From positions 1-64,000 of the forward strand of contig JACGCN010000088.1 in assembly GCA_014905825.1 (NCBI GenBank): a stretch of 64,000 bases of DNA, written 5' to 3'. A model generated the notes under the pieces. That model did no database searches. It saw only the letters and a list, made by a program, of their open reading frames with translations, and was not told the origin of the DNA. The translations under genes and the position numbers were made by a program. The stretch is from Lyophyllum atratum (taxonomy: Eukaryota; Basidiomycota; Agaricomycetes; Agaricales; Lyophyllaceae). This document shows, in pieces, positions 34,070 through 45,661 of this stretch (position 1 is its first letter; each line of letters opens with the position of its first letter).

Positions 34070-34965
34070 TCAGACTAACCAACCATGATATTCACCTCGC
34101 CTTTTATCTTGCAGGAGCTGTGGCCATTGCACAAGGAACCTGGATAACGAAATGAGATAGAGTTTGTGGACGAGTGAAATAGGCTCACCTGTCTACCAAT
34201 GGCCGTAGAAGTCTACCAGAAATAGAAAGGGATTGCACACGCGCGAAAGATTCGACGTATATGATTTGCGAGGCCGGCAGCCCGAGGAACTGTTGATGTT
34301 GGGATCAGCTTCGGTGAAGGCTGCCTGAGTGCCCGACCTACTTTATTCACATATACTCCGATACATAAGATGAAGCATGTACCAGGACCATTCACTAGGA
34401 GGACATCCGCAAATACGGGTCTGCCTTTCCGAAAGAATGGCGCGAACATAACATAGTAGATGCATGTTACGAGCGAAAAGAGTGCCGTGGGTGGTGTTGT
34501 GACAAGGGATTGGTGCACTTGTCGGGCACGCGGGATCGTCAGGAATGAATATTCGACTTCGCTTTTCTGATAGAATGGATTATAAACACGATGATAAACG
34601 GTATTGATCACGTACAGTCAAAGATAGCTCCTTGCTCGACTCGAGAGATAAGGCCTTGCGGGCGCTAAGGTCGTCGCCTTGGCTGATGATGTAGGTGCGC
34701 GGGGTATAGCGGGAAAAGTCCAGAGCAGAAACAAGAGCCAGAGCTTCGGTGGTATGGCCACCTGGAGAAGTGGGTCACTGTCTAGGCCAAATTCATTCTG
34801 GTGGTCCATGGAACATTGCATACCCGACCCAAGGAATACCGCAAGACTGCAGGAATCCAAGCTTCGTCTTCTCCTTCCCCGAGTCGCGCTGTTCCTTGGC
34901 AGAATCCGATAGATGCGAAAAATCCCCGCCAGCGCGACCAAAAACGCAAGAAAAGAATATGACAT
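34070..34965 (-). CDS. ALG14: ALG14, UDP-GlcNAc transferase subunit
   Basis: Alg14 anchors Alg13 at the ER membrane; together they add the second GlcNAc to the dolichol-linked N-glycan precursor. Five exons (34824-34965, 34616-34761, 34342-34566, 34189-34289, 34070-34139, minus strand) give 227 residues. The N-terminal helix MSYSFLAFLVALAGIFRIYR is the membrane anchor. It is followed by AVFLGSGGHTTEALALV, DFSRYTPRTYIISQGDDLSA, the IPRARQVHQSL block, LLVNGPGTCF and YVESFARVQSLSISGRLLRP. The C-terminus FLVQWPQL is the part that meets Alg13 in yeast. An ATG 28 codons upstream (35049) is in frame but would put a basic extension before the anchor, so I prefer 34965. Confidence 0.93.
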
Positions 34966-35300
34966 TTCTAAGAAACGAGCTGTGAGCCAAGACTGTAGTA
35001 CCACCAAGAATCGAAACCGAGTCGCTGACGCGCTACATCCACGTGACAACTAGACCTCAGCGGCGCTGCACCCGTCAACGGTCACGGTGGTGGCACACAT
35101 CTTCTTCAATCCGTATCGGTCTGCTCCAGTACACAAACCTCCTTTTACTGTTGAAATAACGGCTTACATGCGCTGAAATGTTCTGCAGGAATACAGCTCA
35201 CTCGCTTCACTCAGGATCACCCGCATCGCGTGCGACCTTGTTTTTGTCTATCTCAACGGCCGCCATCTCTTTCAAGTGATTTGCGACGACACTATTTAGC
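34966..35300. promoter_or_regulatory. divergent promoter region ALG14 / APC8
   Basis: A 335-bp spacer between two start codons on opposite strands; both promoters must lie here. No element was recognised with confidence. Confidence 0.45.
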
Positions 35301-37818
35301 ATGGGGACGGCCTCTACTGTCGATGCCCAAATGGTGACGGAACTAAGGAGCGCTATCAAGGAATGTTCGGAGCGAGGGCTTGCCGTCGCGTCTAAATGGT
35401 GCGTCCATCTGCAATCTCACTACAAACTCTTAATCTGTTGCGCAGGGCCTCTGAGCTGCATCTTTCTATTCCAATAAACAAGCGAAGAGCTGCGCATTCC
35501 TCTCCACACCCTGCCTCCGCGTTTTCTACCTCTACACCTGCAAGGACACGATCGCCACCCCCCTCTGCACCGTTCCCAGAAGAGTCTCCAGTGCCCACAC
35601 AGATACTCACTCAGGCCTCGCTACATATAACCCCCGCTCGTCATGAACACGCCCCTTTGCTGCTCTCTCAACCGCCAGACGTTCGGGCAATGGAAAATGA
35701 TCTGGAAATACAGGAGGAGGACGTTTTGATGACGGCTCGTGCATGCGTAGAGGCGAGAGAATACAAGCGTGCCATCCACATATTACAAGATTGTAGGAGC
35801 TCTAAGGCACAATTCTTGAGTATATACAGCCAATTCATTGTAAGTTTCGCAAATCATCCATATCCAGAATTCATAATGATGCTGCTCAATAAGGCCACTG
35901 AAAAGAAGGCTCAACGAGACTGGCATAAACTTGACAGTAGGTCTCCGCGCATTTGGGGCCTCATTTATTTTCACGCAAACCCATATAGATAATCGCCATC
36001 AACCTCCCGTCCCGGTGAATAATTCACTAAATGAACTCCTCGACTTGGTCGCCAATGCTACGGACCCTTGGCTGTTATTCCTGTAAGCTAGCCGACATCG
36101 CACCGTTTGTGAATAACCAAAATCTGCAGAAAAGCCCTGTTCTTATCGCGCCTGTCAAGGCGTGATGAATCGATTGAGAGCAATCTGCGCTCCATTGCAG
36201 GTTTCCCTTGGAACTGGTCAGCGTGGGCCCTTCTAGGGAGCTGCATTGGTGATGGCGAAGAGGTTGTTTTGACATCAATCAAGTGGCAGCTCGAAAACTC
36301 ACAGGTCACATAGCTGTCTTCCCTTCTTCAGTTGATTCCATTGCCGCCGACACATCCGTTGGTCCAAATGTTCCAAATCAAGACACTAAATGAACTCCAT
36401 AACCCCTCAGATCACGAACTCGGTCTTTGTGACGGGCTGTTGAATCATGATCTGTTCCCAAACAGTCTTTGGATAATGAGTCTGAGGGCTTGTGTCCTTT
36501 ACCATCTTCACGGTCCGCTGCTCCATTAAATCCACCGGGTACCAGCGATAACACGCGCTTTGCAGATTTTGGGCAAGCTGAGATGCAGTTCGAGAGAATT
36601 CTCGCGCTGGATCCATATCGGATCGACGACATCGATGTCTTCTCAAACATTCTGTATGTCACCGACAACAGGCTGAAACTGTCAAGACTGGCCCACGAAT
36701 TCTTGGCTCTGGATAAAGATCGGCCAGAAGTATGCTGTCTCGTTGGTATGTTTCCAGATTCGCAAACTGTTCGACGCTTGGTAATCCTCAACACCAGGAA
36801 ACCATTACTCACTCCGCGCTGAACATGAGAAAGCGGTGAAGTACTTCCGAAGAGCAACTCAGCTCGACCGGACTTACCTGTCTGCATGGACGTTGATGGG
36901 GCACGAGTACGTCGAGATGAAAAACTCACATGCAGCCATCGAAGCTTATCGTCGAGCCGTGGGTATGTTTCTGCTTCATCTGTCGCTCCATCTTGTGCAC
37001 CTATGAACCAAAATTATTTAGATGTGAATCGAAAAGACTACCGGGCATGGTATGGCCTTGGACAGGCGTACGAGCTCCTCAGCATGCATCATTACGCTTT
37101 ACATTATTACCAACATGCTACAGCCTTACGGTATATCTTCCCTGCCAGATTATCTCCATGCCATGATTTATCCTTTGCCTCAGGCCTTATGATGTGCGCT
37201 TATGGCAGGCGCAGGGGATGTGTTACGAAGAGATTGGGCGGTAAGTTTCATCATTATTCAATCGGCTTGGGAGTAACATGGTATTTTCCAGACTTCGGGA
37301 AGCTGTCGAGTGCCTCAAGCATGCACTCATTCCTGCAGATCCCCACGAAATTACCATCAATTTAAAGCTGGCCAAACTCCACCGAGCGTTGGAAGAACCC
37401 GCCGAAGCGGTAGCGTATCATCGAAGAGTGGTTGAAGTCTGCCAAGCTGATCGTTGAGTGGGGCTCCATTTCCCTTGTTGACGTTAGGACTGAGCCTGTG
37501 AACATTTCGTCTTTCTTATCATCAGTTCGCCCTATCCAAGACTATGCCAAGTCCAGTTTGGAGGTCGCCGAGTACCATATGCGAATAGCCAATGGGGACC
37601 TCTTCCTCGCGCGCGATTATCTGGAGAGGGTTGCGGGAAGCAACGCGGAGGATGTTGGACGAGCCGCTGAATTGCTAAAAACTGTGAAAATCACCATCCA
37701 GACAAAGGCCATAGCGGAGGCCGAAAATCGGGCAAAAAAAATCCAGGATGCTGCCAACATGACCACCGAATCCACGGAAGAGGGAATGATTGGTGATTTG
37801 TCGGCGGTTCTAGATTGA
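35301..37818 (+). CDS. CDC23: APC8/CDC23, anaphase-promoting complex subunit
   Basis: Cdc23 is a TPR scaffold of the APC/C ubiquitin ligase. Exon 1 (35301-35398) encodes [20 protein letters not shown] and splices to [10 protein letters not shown] fungal Ser/Pro-rich insert follows, then the family N-domain [20 protein letters not shown] and [12 protein letters not shown]. The tetratricopeptide series includes [96 protein letters not shown] and [15 protein letters not shown]. The C-terminus is charged and ends at the TGA at 37816-37818. About a dozen exons are needed, with introns of 48-60 nt. No TPR seems missing. Confidence 0.94.
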
Positions 37819-38592
37819 TATTATCTTGGTATTGAGGACGATTCTTTTTCATTGCCCATGTCTTTTACAAGAGAGAGCGAAAACGGTAAAAAGGATCATC
37901 GTGCGTCTATCGTCAATGACCTATCTCTAAGACTTGTCTTTTGAATGGTACTTACAGCTCAAACGGATAGCCCGTGTGTACCGACCTCTACCAATTTTAT
38001 CCGCACCTTCGAGGTTATATCGGTGGTATCAGTTACTGTTATCTGCTCTATCCGCTCCTGTACAGTTTATAACAGGTCCAAGTGGAGCAGCTGCTCATTC
38101 TCCTTCTCGTCACACCCCACCAGTGAGATACCTCGTGTGGAAAGTGTCTGACTGTTTCTTTGGTCCGAATCACCTAGGGTGCCATGTTTAATTTTGTCAC
38201 AGGGAGAAAGAATTGAAAGCGTGAGGCCTGGCTTGTTGGTCACGACGTCTGTCGAGGTTGCACTCTGTGAGGAACGGCTATGTAGGTGGATCCCCTAGAG
38301 TTCCATGCAACGCCACTCGTCGCATTGAACCGACCTCTGCACTGGTTGAACTTGAACAGTGCTTCGTATTACATCGATGTCCTTGGTCGTCGTTGAGACA
38401 GAGTCACGCTAGTCGGAATACAAAATAAAAGCTGCCCATAGCCAGATGCTTGCTGCTTGAGCGCCACTGGCATTTTTATAAATATCTGGAGCCAAAAATT
38501 GCAACGGATATTCTAGTCGAGGCCTGGTTGAACCTACTATACCTAGGCAGCTGACCGGCCCTGAAGGAACGGATCGAGGTCACGGGCTTCAG
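37819..38592. other. intergenic region APC8 / GLTSCR1-domain gene
   Basis: A 770-bp spacer between two plus-strand genes. No exon, repeat or RNA gene is supported. Confidence 0.45.
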
Positions 38593-39982
38593 ATGTCCAA
38601 AGCACAACAAATCAAGCGACGAATGTCGAATGCCTTTTCCTCGTCTTCTCATCTCCCATCCTCCTCGAGCTCTGTCGATCTGCGAAATGTAGCGGCGCCC
38701 ACATTTAAAACTCTAACCCCCGACAATTTTACCGTTTCCGCGAGACAATCCTCAGCGGGACCATCGACGTGGCGAGCTTCGTATCCCGACAAGTCTCTGC
38801 CAACTGCTTCTTCACATCGATCGCTAAGGTTGAAGAAACGGACAGCAGAGGAGCAAGAAATCACGGAAAAAACCAACGCGAGGTTCTTTGCCACTATGTT
38901 GTCTAGGGGTCCAATTCTTACTTGCTTCTGGCTAGGTTTGCATCGCGTCTTGCGTCAGACCATGCTCTTGTATTGTATCCCGACGCGGATACACCATTCC
39001 GAGACACCGTCGATGTAGTGAATAGACTTCTGCCGTATCATGTATTCCAGCAACCGAAGGAGGATTTGGATTTCTTGATAAGGGGTGGGAAAGGCAAGGG
39101 TAAAGCAGCGGAAGAGCATATGAAGGAGGAAATCCGAGGTAAGATATCTGTTAAGGGCCATGCTTCTGTGTTAATCGATCTGCAGAGACCAAGTTCGCGC
39201 TGGAATGTCACAAGCGACGTGACGCCCTTGAGGCGAGATTTCGCGACATCACAACTCGTTCAGGCAAAGTAAGCTGGTCCCCAGATTGAAGCCAGGTTTT
39301 GTAGAATTCAACACCCTGTTTGCAGAGGTCTGTACCCGACACTCAAGCCATCCTTCTTGCCTCGTTAGCTTTGGATTCAGAACGGTCCGACACGACATTG
39401 CTGAACAACGAGCTTCGAACAGCCCGTGCGGAGTTGGAACGTCGGGAGAAAGAGAAACGTGCCGTTGCCAGTTCCGCTCGCACCATGTACTACGGGTCTG
39501 CGCCTTCTACCTCTGCATCCGGTATACCTGTGCAGTATTATCGGCCTTATCCGTACGCATACACCCAAGTTTACGGTACCCCCACACAAACCAGTTCAAC
39601 CTCCACCTTCTCGGTGTCCCCTGCACCTCCTGCCCATCATGCCTCCACGCAGTCTGCCATCCCTGTTCAACTTCCAGTCGCGTCATTGCCGGCACTTCAT
39701 GCTTTAGGCATTGTGCCGATCCCAGCTGCGTCTCTTCCCCTACCAGATGGCCATCCACAGCCCCCCGCCGTACTTCGCGGATCTACATCGAATGGTACGA
39801 TGCTCAGTTTGGAAATTAATGTTTCCCTGCTGCAGTCTGCCCAGATGAGCGGACTGGCGATGGTTTTGAATTCTCTGATGTCGAGAAATGCTTCTGGTAG
39901 CACGTCAGATCCCGCGGCAGCGCATCTCGCATTCCCTGGTAGCAATGACGTTCGGAGTGAAATATATCAGGAAGTAGAATAA
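38593..39982 (+). CDS. GLTSCR1 (BICRA)-domain protein
   Basis: In animals the GLTSCR1 domain marks BICRA and BICRAL, subunits of a SWI/SNF (ncBAF) remodeller. Fungal members are probably remodeller subunits too, which is inference. Four exons (38593-38882, 38936-39138, 39186-39268, 39326-39982) give 410 residues. The domain is at about residues 95-165: RFASRLASDHALVLYPDADT, PFRDTVDVVNRLLPYHVFQQ, followed by a coiled helix (ETKFALECHKRRDALEARF). The C-terminal half is low-complexity Pro/Ser/Tyr-rich (YYRPYPYAYTQVYGTP) and likely disordered. The first intron is taken as 53 nt from AG|GTTCTT, which joins NAR to FAS as in the family. A shorter 35-nt alternative is less likely. Confidence 0.78.
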
Positions 39983-40127
39983 TGGAACGTACAATATCGT
40001 TGTATAATGTAGCTTTACTTTGACACATAGAAATTCAAATTGCCTAATTGGTGCTACTGTCACGACATAGACGCCTGCGGTTCAACGGTCAACTTGCCAC
40101 CAGACTTGTTTTGTTTCTCCTGCTCCC

Positions 40128-43100
40128 ATGCCGGACAGTCCAGTTGCAGGCAGCCTTGCAGCAGCACCAATCGGACCGTCGTCGACAACCTGGCGTCGTC
40201 AACGACTGATGCGCCTTGGCAGCAGCACTACAGTCAATATTCCCGTGAACGGTGGTCCCGATACCCCAACCCAGGCCAATACCCCAGACTTATCACCGAC
40301 TGAACACACTTTTCTTCAATCGACCGAAGCTTCATATGGCACGTTACCCACGTCGTCGTCGCGTCGTCCTCCAGCCCAGCCTCCTTCCCCCAACCTTACT
40401 TCCCGTCGAGCTATCCCGCAGTTTCCCCAACTCCACTTCCTCAGGAGGACCAATTCCAATCCTACGACAGCCACACTCTCTTCAGGCTTGAGGGATCTGG
40501 CCTTCTCACGACTGAGCACCCAGCGCCCGATTTCCGCCTATGATGCCCCTCTTCGGTCGAAGGACGATTCCGAACCCGATGCGGATGCGAAGATAAATGG
40601 TATCCGAGTATGGTACTCGTCTTTCTCCTCGATAGACTGGCTTCATGATGCAATCAAAGACTCTGTACGATTTTCTCGCCTGCGAAGGCGCAAGTCAGTT
40701 CGGGCGCGTATCCGACTTGTCATCGACAAAAGCCTTGGCTGGTTTGTCGTCACTATCGTTGGTTTCCTTACTGCCATTGTTGCGTTTCTCGTGGTCCGCA
40801 GTGAACAATGGCTGTTCGATACCAAGGAAGGCTATTGCCAGGACGCGTGGTGGAAGGCCAAACGTTTCTGCTGCCCCGCGTTGAATGACATTCTTGTTAC
40901 GTCCCGTGGAGCAGGTCACCCCGTGGAAAGTACGTGCAAAGAGTGGAGAACGTGGGCGGAGGTCTTCCCCGGAGAGCAAGATGATGTAGGTGCAATACTG
41001 GGGGAGTATACAATTTATGCCTTGATAGCTGTGAGTGCCATGGCCACGTTTTCGTTGTTATACCACTGAAGACGACTTGCAGCTCTGTCTAGCTTTGGTA
41101 TCGGCGCTACTCACAATATACCTTACAAACTCCACAACATTCGTAACGCGCAAAGAATCGGGTGTGCTAGCCCCTGATTTCCCTGGCTCTGCCACTAGTT
41201 CCAAGATTCCGTCCCAGGTAGCCTCATCCAAAAGAAAAGTCATGTATTACGTATGTTTGCCCTCTTTTCTCCATTAAAATCCTGGCTCAATGCACACACC
41301 AGGCTGCTGGCAGCGGGATTCCAGAAATAAAAACGATTCTTTCTGGTGAGTGTTCCATGTCTTATATTCGTTCAAATAGAAATTCAACAGGCTCTTTAGG
41401 GTTTGTGATCCATGGCTACCTCGGTGGACGTGTACTGTTCACAAAGTCTGTTGGCCTTTCCCTCTCCGTCGCTTCTGGTCTCTCTCTCGGCAAAGAAGGG
41501 CCGTTCGTACACATTGCTAGTTGCATTGGTAACATCATTAGCCGCTTCTTCGGCAAATATGAGAATAACGAAGGTAAATTTTGGAAGTCTTTCATTCCCT
41601 GGTGACTTACCGATTTTCCTCAGCCAAGCGTCGCGAAGTTTTGAGCGCAGCATGTGCAGCTGGCGTTGCAGTGGCGTTCGGTGCTCCCATAGGCGGAACT
41701 CTGTTTAGTTTAGAAGAAGTCTCGTATTTCTTTCCTCCCAAGGTCAGTCCCGCCGATCCAGGTCTTTCCAGCTACTGAGCAGCTCCGTCAGGTCATGTGG
41801 AGAAGGTTCGTTGGAGGTCATTACGTTGCAAGTTTTGTTTAAACCATCTCGTACAGCTTCTTCTGTGCGATGATTGCGGCTATCACTCTCAAGATCTTGG
41901 ACCCATTCGGGACAGGAAAGCTCGTTCTTTTCCAAGTCACGTATGACAAGGTACATGGCCTCCTTCGTAAACAAGCAATTTTTCTGAATGCTCTTAGGAC
42001 TGGCATGCATACGAGCTGTTCCCATTCGTCCTTTTGGGAGTGTTTGGAGTTCGTTGCCTTTACGCTTACTTCGAACGCATTCTTAATGTGATCTGTAGGG
42101 AGTATATGGTGCCTACTTCTCGAAGCTCAACTACTCATGGAGCAAGAATATTCGTAACAAGACGTGGCTCAAGTCGCACCCAATCGCAGAGGTTCTTCTC
42201 GTAAGGAGATCTTTGGTCTGTGAGTCCGTGTTACTGTTGGCTTACTGCTTTATAGATCACCGCGATTACGACGGTCTTGTGCTTTATCAACCCGTATACT
42301 CGTATGAGTGGCACAGAGCTCGTTTACAGTCTCTTTTCCGAATGCCACAAGGGTACTGGAAGCCAGCATTCAGCCTTATGTGCTATCGATCCTAGCACAT
42401 TCGGCGGTATCTGGCCCGTCATTCGTGCAGTCTCCGTGGCGATGATTGTCAAAGCAGGACTTACAATCGTCACCTTTGGAATTAAAGTTCCTGCAGGGAT
42501 TTTCGTTCCATCCCTTGGAGTCGGAGCTTGCGCTGGGCGAGTCCTGGGTATCATAATGCAGTGGTTACAGTATAAGGACCCAGAATCAAGGATGTTCGCC
42601 ACCTGTAACGGTGATATGGATTGTCAGATGCTTGTTTTATTCGTTTTTGTGGAATTGCGCTAAAGCGAGGTTGCCGTACAGGTATCATCCCAGGCTTGTA
42701 TGCTATGGTTGGCGCGGCAGCCACCCTCTCGGGAGTCACAGTAAGCCATCTACATCATCGTAATCCGTTTAACTTCTATTCACAGCTATAACAGCGAACC
42801 ACCGTGTCTTTGGCTGTCATTATGTTTGAGCTCACAGACACGTTAACCTACGCTGTTCCCGTCATGCTGTCTGTTCTCGTGGCGAAGACGGTTGCAGATG
42901 CTTTGGAGCCCAAAGGAATCTACGATCTTGTCATCGAGCTCAATCAATTGCCATATCTCGACTCCAAGCATGAATACCTTTGGGGGAGCCTTCAAATTAA
43001 CGATGTGGTGAGAATGACCTACTTGTTCCCATGGAATCGAGTGATTTACTGTTGCCCATCAGACTGCCCGAGATGTGGAAGCGATCAGGCTCGACAGGAA

Positions 43101-43720
43101 GAATACCGTCAAGAGCTTGCGTGATCAACTGATTTCATTAACAGCCTCTGGGAACGATGACAGCGGCTTCCCTATACTGCGAAGAAACATGAACGATGAA
43201 GGCATGAGAATGGTCGGATACATCGGTGCTAGTGAACTAGAGCATGCTCTCAGTGAGCGGTCTGTTGATGGCTAAAACGTTATGCTGACCCTTCGAGATA
43301 GGTCTTGTCGCGGACGAAGCTGAAGACGAAGTGCACTTCCACACCACTTATTCTCACAACATGGCTGCCTCTTCTTTCTCGTCGCTAATGGAAGAAAGCG
43401 CGCGTCCGGCCCAGGATCTATTCGACTTTAGTGACTACATGGACCAGGTATGTTCTCTGTCGCTATGATGGCTCTGATTCAACCGTTCTCTCAAGGCACC
43501 CTTAACTGTTCAATCCAACTCGCCATTGGAAATGATCCACCAATTCTTTGTAAAGCTTGGGGCTCGATATGTCGTTGTCACAGATACAGAGGGGCTGTGT
43601 AAGTTTGCTACATATTCCTTCATGATTCCCTGTGTTTACCGCGACTTCTCATTAGTTGAAGGTGTAATTGACAAGAAGACATGGGTTGCGTTCTTGGCCG
43701 ACTTGGAGGAGAAGTCATGA
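40128..43720 (+). CDS. CLC-family chloride channel / Cl-/H+ antiporter (Gef1-like)
   Basis: Fungal CLC proteins such as yeast Gef1 acidify and supply chloride to Golgi/endosomal compartments. A long Ser/Pro-rich cytoplasmic N-terminus (about 200 residues) precedes the first helix ([20 protein letters not shown]). The ion-path motifs are all present: [15 protein letters not shown] (exons around 41303 and 41400), GKEGPFVH with the gating glutamate (near 41490), [15 protein letters not shown] with the internal proton glutamate (near 41710), and [14 protein letters not shown] (near 42490). Two CBS domains end the protein (around [19 protein letters not shown] and [20 protein letters not shown]). 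Having both glutamates suggests an antiporter rather than a channel. More than ten introns of normal size interrupt the gene. Confidence 0.93.
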
Positions 43721-43952
43721 ATACCCGCATTTCTCGTACATACGCGGATTTTCCGGATGTTTCGGCGCTGGTGGACAGGGTCTGATACCTCACAGGATAA
43801 GACAGGATAGGCACTATATACCCCTGTCAGTACGTAGTTTTTTTTCTCTGTTCAAGTTGTCAAGTCCAGAAATGTTTGTGAGTGTTTGGAACGCCTTATT
43901 TTCCCACACAACTCTGGGATCTAGAACACGCAGACTCATCTTCGACACGACA

Positions 43953-44562
43953 ATGGCTGGTCTTGGAGTCCCAGTAAAGCTGCTTCACGAGTCCCTAGGA
44001 CATATCATCACTGTGGAACTGAAAACAGGCCAGCTATATCGGGGAAAACTCGCCGAAGGTACGGTACATCCTACTCACACTGTTTAACTGATCCAATTTT
44101 TCTTGCACAGCTGAAGACAACTTGAACATATCCCTAAAAGATATCACCGTTACTGGACGCGATGGACGTGTATCTCAACTAGATCAGGTGTACATCAGAG
44201 GTAGCATGGTGCGGTTCTTCATCGTTCCGGATATGTTGCAGAATGCTCCGATGTGAGTCTGCCTGCAATCTCAAGCGTCGACCTTGGATCCTGAATTATC
44301 GGCATGTCCAGGTTCAAGCGAGTGGGACCGAATGCGATGAGAGGGAGAGGTATCGGTACAGCGCGTGGACGTGCAACTATCATGCGAGGTATGTGCACCG
44401 TGTCGTCCAACTGCTCTTACTGAAGTGCTGACCCCTGCCTCTAGCCAATGGTAATTTGTGGAGCACTGATGACTGTTTATACCTACTGACCAACATTTTC
44501 TCTCTCATCCAGCTCGGCGCGGTCGTGGCGTGGCTCCTACAGCAAGGGGTATCAGACGGTGA
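43953..44562 (+). CDS. SMD3: SmD3, core small nuclear ribonucleoprotein, with a 6-nt microexon
   Basis: SmD3 is one of seven Sm proteins that ring the U1, U2, U4 and U5 snRNAs. Exons 43953-44058, 44111-44252, 44312-44388, 44445-44450 and 44513-44562 give 126 residues. The Sm fold is complete: [40 protein letters not shown], and Sm2 [20 protein letters not shown]. The tail is RG-rich ([20 protein letters not shown]), the type that receives arginine methylation. Exon 4 is the microexon CCAATG, encoding most of A-N between two normal introns (56 and 62 nt). Skipping it would keep the frame and simply lose two residues. The start ATG gives the family N-terminus directly. The gene lies 230 bp after the CLC gene. 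Confidence 0.93.
44445..44450 (+). other. SMD3: 6-nt microexon of SmD3
   Basis: The six bases lie between an acceptor ending CCTCTAG and a donor GTAATT. They complete codons for A-N, turning MRARRGRG into MRANARRGRG. Human SmD3 has residues at the matching place (ILKAQVAARGRG), which supports inclusion. Confidence 0.75.
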
Positions 44563-45079
44563 AGTGAAAGCCGCGATGTATCCATGGTCCAAAATTCTGC
44601 TTTCTGCGCCATCCTTTGTAACATGTAAATTCTGCCATTACATACCATCGTGAGTATTAACAATGTCGAAACCCTGGCGTTTTAAGCTCTGCCTTTGCGT
44701 AGCCCGCTGTTCGGTTGTTCAAGAATCAGAATCAGACGTTGAAGAGTTCAAGCATTATACAGAAGGATCCATGGAAAGGATGAATTATCGGCATCTATGT
44801 GGTTGTCTATTTGAGGACTGTACTAGTGAATTCCCTGTAAGATTAGTCTTGACGTCGGTAAACGTTGGCGGGTTGCGCTATGTCCTTGGTTGCAGCGGTG
44901 AGGACCGTCCGACCAAAGTAAGGTGTGCATGATGGTGACGATTGAAAGTGAAATGTGGACGGGAGAGCCGATTGACGTCTATGCAGATTTCAGCTCGTCA
45001 CCATTCCGGTTCTTTGGGGAGGGCGAGCCGATTACATACATATTGTACGCCCCTGCTTCGCGCCCCCCCACCGGTTTCC
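44563..45079. other. convergent 3' intergenic region SmD3 / SDHAF4
   Basis: A 517-bp spacer between convergent genes. A plus-strand frame at 44663-44932 has a protein-like look but no family resemblance; I treat it as UTR. Confidence 0.4.
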
Positions 45080-45436
45080 TCAGAAATCCGATACGCGACC
45101 CTTGAAACTCCAATCTCCTTCCGAGTCCTCCCCCCACTTCCCAACCGGCTCTCGTTTAGGTCCGCCATGTTCACCGGTCACAGGGTTGACTTCGCCTTCG
45201 AAATCTGGTTTGACTGGCTTGCGGGCATCCGGATGGAGTGCTAGCTCTGCCTCGGCATCCGCCTTGGAAGAGCTGTTGGAAGCGAGTGGAGTCTGGGCAG
45301 CGCGGAGAAGCTCCTCAAACTCCCGTTGCTGTTCTCGTGGCAGCGGGGGTGGGGACGGACGGCTCAAATTAGACGTTAGTCTGCGAGGAGGGATGATATT
45401 TGCATGGCGAATTGAGGGCAATTTGGGAGCGCGCAT
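45080..45436 (-). CDS. SDH8: SDHAF4 (Sdh8), succinate dehydrogenase assembly factor
   Basis: SDHAF4 binds the flavinated Sdh1 subunit in the mitochondrial matrix before complex II is assembled. The single exon encodes 118 residues. The N-terminus MRAPKLPSIRHANIIPPRR is basic and without acids, as in a mitochondrial presequence. The C-terminus is the family signature: EVNPVTGEHGGPKREPVGKW, then DWSFKGRVSDF and the stop. An ATG seven codons upstream (45457) is also in frame. The frame stays open much further upstream, but that part lies opposite the first exon of the next gene. The gene is divergent from the Zn2Cys6 factor, with 225 bp between start codons. Confidence 0.9.
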   Translation of the reverse strand: MRAPKLPSIRHANIIPPRRLTSNLSRPSPPPLPREQQREFEELLRAAQTPLASNSSSKADAEAELALHPDARKPVKPDFEGEVNPVTGEHGGPKREPVGKWGEDSEGDWSFKGRVSDF

Positions 45437-45661
45437 GGTGTATGAGCAGAAGAGCATTTGTGTATGTAGTAAGTGATGCCAGAAGGGGAAGACACATGTT
45501 GATCGACAGCGGCGGACACACGTGAACCTGACGTCCAATGTGCAGCTTATATTAAAATTACATGGCCCTTTCTGGCCTCTGTGCCACCCATTTTCTGTCT
45601 TCGCAAAGCTGGAGGCATCAGCTGCCTTCGGGTGCAATTTTGACGACGCGTCAAAACTTGC
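45437..45661. promoter_or_regulatory. 225-bp bidirectional promoter SDHAF4 / Zn2Cys6 factor
   Basis: Two divergent start codons are separated by 225 bp. Both promoters and 5' UTRs have to fit in this space. No specific element is identified. Confidence 0.45.

Noticed and set aside
34966..35049. Upstream in-frame ATG for ALG14 at 35049
   Set aside because: It would place a 28-residue basic extension before the conserved N-terminal membrane anchor, and homologues begin at or near the later ATG.
36378..36929. 183-codon minus-strand frame
   Set aside because: It is antisense to well-conserved TPR exons of APC8.
39286..39819. 177-codon plus-strand frame
   Set aside because: It overlaps the last exon of the GLTSCR1-domain gene in another frame and is Cys/His-rich by chance.
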